Shown in pieces: positions 23,731-26,596 of a DNA stretch of 26,596 nt (position 1 is the first letter of the stretch; every line of letters starts with the position of its first letter). The DNA lies in contig CANCSL010000014.1 in the NCBI GenBank assembly GCA_947380835.1, positions 1-26,596 on the forward strand, in the 5' to 3' direction. This DNA comes from Actinomycetota bacterium. Its GTDB lineage: Bacteria > Actinomycetota > Actinomycetes > Nanopelagicales > Nanopelagicaceae. The notes below the pieces were generated by a model. The model searched no databases. It was not told where the DNA came from and worked only from the letters and a program-made list of their open reading frames with translations. The translations under genes were made by a program, and so were the position numbers.

Positions 23731-25983
23731 TTATACGATCGTTGTTGCACCGCGACGGCTACGGATAACCGCACCAACGATGACAATAACCGCGACTAGA
23801 GCAATGAGCTTGCTATAAGTCTGGTGACCATTGAGAGCAAAGCTAACAATGGCGGGGGTAATCAAGAGACCAACCAAGTTCATTACCTTGATCAGTGGGT
23901 TAATGGCAGGACCTGCGGTGTCCTTGAATGGATCTCCGACAGTGTCGCCAATGATGGTGGCAGCGTGATCATCAGATCCCTTTCCGCCATGATGACCGTC
24001 TTCGATCATCTTTTTGGCGTTATCCCAAGCTCCACCAGAGTTGGCAAGGAAGACTGCCATCAGAGTTCCGGTACCGATTGCACCAGCAAGGTATGCGCCG
24101 AGCGCACCAACACCGAGGCCGAAACCAACAGCGATTGGGGCCATGACGGCAAGAAGTCCTGGAGTTGCAAGTTCGCGGAGCGAATCGCGAGTACAGATAT
24201 CAACTACGCGACCGTATTCAGGAAGTTCGGTACCAAGCATGATTCCTGGGTGAGTGTGGAACTGATTGCGAACTTCCACAACAACAGCGCCAGCAGCACG
24301 AGAAACTGCATTGATTGCCAAACCAGAGAACATAAATACAACAGCAGCACCAATAATCAAACCAACCAAGTTACGAGGGTTGGCGACATCAAGTACACCG
24401 TTGAATTGAATGTCGGTGACGACTTTGCCAGCTTCTTTAACAGCATTCTTGATCGCATCGGTGAATGCACCGAAGAGAGCAGTTGCAGCAAGAACGGCGG
24501 TAGCAATCGCAATACCTTTTGTGATCGCTTTAGTTGTATTTCCAACTGCATCAAGTTGGGTCAGGATCTTTGCGCCTTCGCCTTTAACGTCGCCAGACAT
24601 TTCGGCAATGCCTTGAGCGTTGTCGGAGATTGGCCCGAAGGTATCCATAGCAACAATGACACCGACTGTAGTCAGGAGACCGGTACCAGCAAGGGATACT
24701 GCGAAGAGTGAAAGAACGATGGATCCATGGCCCAAGAGAAAGGCACCAAATACGCCTGCAGCAATGAGAAGAGCCGAGTAGACGGCTGATTCAAATCCAA
24801 CAGAAATACCAGCCAAAATTACGGTCGCTGCACCAGTCTTAGAGGATGCGGCAACGTCATTAACTGGACGGCGACCAACTTCGGTAAAGAATCCTGTAAG
24901 CACCTGGATTGCAGCTGCAAGAACGATTCCGATAAGTACGGCACCGAAAGCCAAAGTGCGAGGGTTGACACCAACGCCTGCAGCTTCAGAGGTAAGTCCG
25001 GCCATTTGCTTGAGTGATGATGGCAAGTAGGTAAAGGTTGCGAAACCAACAAGGACTGCCGAGATGATTGCTGATAAGAAGAATGAGCGGTTGATCGCAG
25101 TCATTGCGCTCTTGTCAGTTGGACGCAAGCGAGTGATGAAGATACCGACGATGGCGGTGACAATTCCAATTGCAGGAACGATCAATGGATAAATAAGACC
25201 GGCATCACCGAATCCAGCTTTACCAAGAATGAGAGCGGCTACCAAAGTAACTGCGTAAGACTCGAAGAGGTCGGCTGCCATTCCAGCACAGTCACCGACG
25301 TTGTCGCCGACGTTGTCTGCGATTGTCGCAGCGTTACGTGGGTCATCCTCAGGAATACCTTGTTCAACTTTGCCAACGAGGTCAGCTCCGACGTCGGCTG
25401 CCTTTGTAAAGATGCCGCCGCCGACACGCATGAACATCGCGAGCATTGCAGCACCAAAACCAAAACCTTCAAGTACTGATGGGGCATTTTCGTGATAGAT
25501 GATGACAACGAGTGATGCACCAAGAAGTCCAAGGCCCACTGTGGTCATACCAACAACACCACCGGTACGGAAAGCAATTCGAACTGCTTTGGCGGCAGAA
25601 TTCTGACGCGCGGCTTCAGCTACGCGAACGTTGGCACGAACTGCCAACCACATTCCGTTGTAACCCACACCAGCGGAGAAAAGCGCTCCGAGCAAGAAGA
25701 AGATAGATCGACCAATTCGGATATCTCCGGTGCCAGGAAGTGCAAAGAGCAGAACGAAGACGATCACTACAAAATAGGAAAGCGTCTTAAATTGACGGTT
25801 GAGATACGCAGCTGCGCCTTCTTGAACGGCGGCGGCGATGGACTTCATGCTGTCGGTGCCTTCGTCGGCGGCAAGTACTTGCGCGCGCAGGGCGTAGGCG
25901 ATGGCGAGCGCCACCAAGGAAATCCCCAAAACCACGTAGACATAGACCAGGTTTGACCCCGTCACTTGAACCAGATTTGTCAC
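23731..25983 (-). CDS. hppA: Proton-translocating membrane pyrophosphatase, K+-independent type
   Basis: A membrane-integral pump that couples pyrophosphate hydrolysis to H+ export. 750 residues with about 16 membrane segments. Substrate motifs are DVGADLVGKVE (197-207), DNVGDNVGDCAG (223-234) and a C-terminal DTVGDPFKDTAGPAINPLIK-type block. In GNTTKAITKG, K485 and T488 occupy the positions that mark the K+-independent class; the K+-dependent class has Ala and Gly there. The start is GTG at 25983, supported by GGAG 6 bases upstream. It heads the long minus-strand gene series and diverges from the DedA gene. Confidence 0.95.
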   Translation of the reverse strand: MTNLVQVTGSNLVYVYVVLGISLVALAIAYALRAQVLAADEGTDSMKSIAAAVQEGAAAYLNRQFKTLSYFVVIVFVLLFALPGTGDIRIGRSIFFLLGALFSAGVGYNGMWLAVRANVRVAEAARQNSAAKAVRIAFRTGGVVGMTTVGLGLLGASLVVIIYHENAPSVLEGFGFGAAMLAMFMRVGGGIFTKAADVGADLVGKVEQGIPEDDPRNAATIADNVGDNVGDCAGMAADLFESYAVTLVAALILGKAGFGDAGLIYPLIVPAIGIVTAIVGIFITRLRPTDKSAMTAINRSFFLSAIISAVLVGFATFTYLPSSLKQMAGLTSEAAGVGVNPRTLAFGAVLIGIVLAAAIQVLTGFFTEVGRRPVNDVAASSKTGAATVILAGISVGFESAVYSALLIAAGVFGAFLLGHGSIVLSLFAVSLAGTGLLTTVGVIVAMDTFGPISDNAQGIAEMSGDVKGEGAKILTQLDAVGNTTKAITKGIAIATAVLAATALFGAFTDAIKNAVKEAGKVVTDIQFNGVLDVANPRNLVGLIIGAAVVFMFSGLAINAVSRAAGAVVVEVRNQFHTHPGIMLGTELPEYGRVVDICTRDSLRELATPGLLAVMAPIAVGFGLGVGALGAYLAGAIGTGTLMAVFLANSGGAWDNAKKMIEDGHHGGKGSDDHAATIIGDTVGDPFKDTAGPAINPLIKVMNLVGLLITPAIVSFALNGHQTYSKLIALVAVIVIVGAVIRSRRGATTIV

Positions 25984-26189
25984 TTAAAACTCCATTCTTG
26001 CCTCGATGCAAGGATGCGCTGCCCTGATGGCTAGCGGCACATAACGGCGAAAGGTTACACATACCCCCCACCCATATTCCAAATAAATCTAAATAAATAG
26101 GTATAAAGGGAAAATCACACCGTTTGGGGGGCAATTACGCGGGGGACACCCAAATAGCCGTGAGAAAGGGGCGGTAAGGTTCGCGTTCT
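25984..26189. promoter_or_regulatory. Divergent intergenic region hppA / dedA-like
   Basis: 206 bases with no gene I can support. It holds a short hairpin CTTGC/GCAAG (25997-26012) in the hppA leader next to its ribosome site, a tandem AAATAAAT repeat (26081-26098), and runs CCCCCCA (26064-26070) and TGGGGGG (26125-26131) that are complementary. TAAGGT at 26175-26180, 9 bases before the DedA ATG, could be its -10. Promoter positions for hppA are not clear. Confidence 0.4.
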
Positions 26190-26596
26190 ATGAATATCTT
26201 CAGCGCTCAGGGCGCCATCAACTCTTTTGGGCTCACTGGCATCTTCGCCATCCTCTTCATCGAGACCGGCCTACCTGTGGTAATTGGGCTGCCTGGAGAT
26301 TCACTCCTCTTTATTGCCGGCGTTGCCGCCTCAGGAACTGGCGCCGCTCTTCACGTCAAGATTTCGCTCTGGGCTGTTGCTATCGGAGCTCCGCTATTTG
26401 CCATCGCCGGATCCCAATTTGGTCACCACCTTGGCCACAAGTACGGTGTCAAGCTCTTTAGCAAGCCAAATTCCAAATATTTCAATCCCGAGCGCCTCAA
26501 GTCGGCTGAAAAATGGATGGATAAATACGGTCACGGGAAGATGATTTTCTTAGGACGTTTTATCCCGGTTGTACGCCACTTGGTAAATCCAGTCGC
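26190..26596 (+). CDS. DedA-family membrane protein, 3' end beyond window
   Basis: The first 135 residues of a DedA/SNARE-associated-type protein, a family linked to undecaprenyl-phosphate or phospholipid recycling and envelope homeostasis. Visible features are an N-terminal hydrophobic segment with FIETGLPVVIGLPGDSLL (the family's E-TG...P-GD motif, about residues 24-41), a second membrane segment GAPLFAIAGSQFGHHLG, and FLGRFIPVVRH near the edge, matching the F-x-R-F-x-P-x-x-R motif that carries essential arginines. The ATG at 26190 fits the family N-terminus. There is no good Shine-Dalgarno, and a TAAGGT hexamer lies 9 bases upstream, so the leader may be only a few bases. Frame is open at the right end. 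Confidence 0.87.
   Translation, partial: MNIFSAQGAINSFGLTGIFAILFIETGLPVVIGLPGDSLLFIAGVAASGTGAALHVKISLWAVAIGAPLFAIAGSQFGHHLGHKYGVKLFSKPNSKYFNPERLKSAEKWMDKYGHGKMIFLGRFIPVVRHLVNPV

Noticed and set aside
23824..24711. 295-codon frame on the plus strand inside hppA
   Set aside because: It lies wholly antisense to a well-conserved pump gene and its translation is low-complexity Asn/Ser/Thr with no recognisable domain.

Overview
The window looks like chromosomal DNA of a streamlined, moderate-GC actinobacterium. The signs are an LCP-family protein, a MurT/GatD pair, a TopA with a lysine-rich tail and no zinc fingers, an MFS transporter fused to thymidylate kinase, a Walker A GRS-type delta' subunit, and apparently leaderless starts (a TANNNT-like hexamer 6-7 bases before ATG/GTG). 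Very short gaps, 1-4 base overlaps between genes and overlapping convergent stop codons fit a small-genome lineage such as the freshwater acI / Nanopelagicales group. That placement is inference. I see no insertion sequence, CRISPR array, phage gene or rRNA.

Layout. Positions 1-2485 (+) hold the 3' part of an M24-family peptidase-like gene coupled to an EboE-like TIM-barrel gene, closed by a hairpin terminator. A minus-strand S51/cyanophycinase-like hydrolase (2547-3281) diverges from an LCP cell-wall glycopolymer transferase (3371-4537), which is followed by a YdcZ-type transporter (4562-5482). A tiny secreted Ser/Thr-rich protein (5479-5697, -) and a TetR regulator (5794-6381, +) diverge across an inverted repeat.

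Positions 6406-10494 form a probable heme-uptake locus. Two secreted proteins sharing a neocarzinostatin-like domain (minus strand) diverge from a three-gene heme ABC transporter (HmuT lipoprotein, HmuU permease, HmuV ATPase; plus strand, all overlapping).

From 10491 to 25983 everything is on the minus strand. In transcription order it runs: H+-pumping pyrophosphatase (hppA), topoisomerase I (topA), MFS-thymidylate kinase fusion, DNA polymerase III delta' (holB), a secreted alpha/beta-hydrolase, a VOC-domain protein, tRNA-Thr(CGU), murT, gatD, a LysE-type exporter, a DUF6941-like protein, and a DEAD-box RNA helicase with a long charged repetitive tail and two perfect hairpins in its leader. 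A divergent DedA-family membrane protein starts at 26190 and runs off the right edge.

The best candidate for something little described is the heme locus, where paralogous neocarzinostatin-fold proteins with a shared Asp-His-Thr motif sit where corynebacteria carry HtaA-type heme-binding proteins. No gap between genes exceeds about 210 bases.
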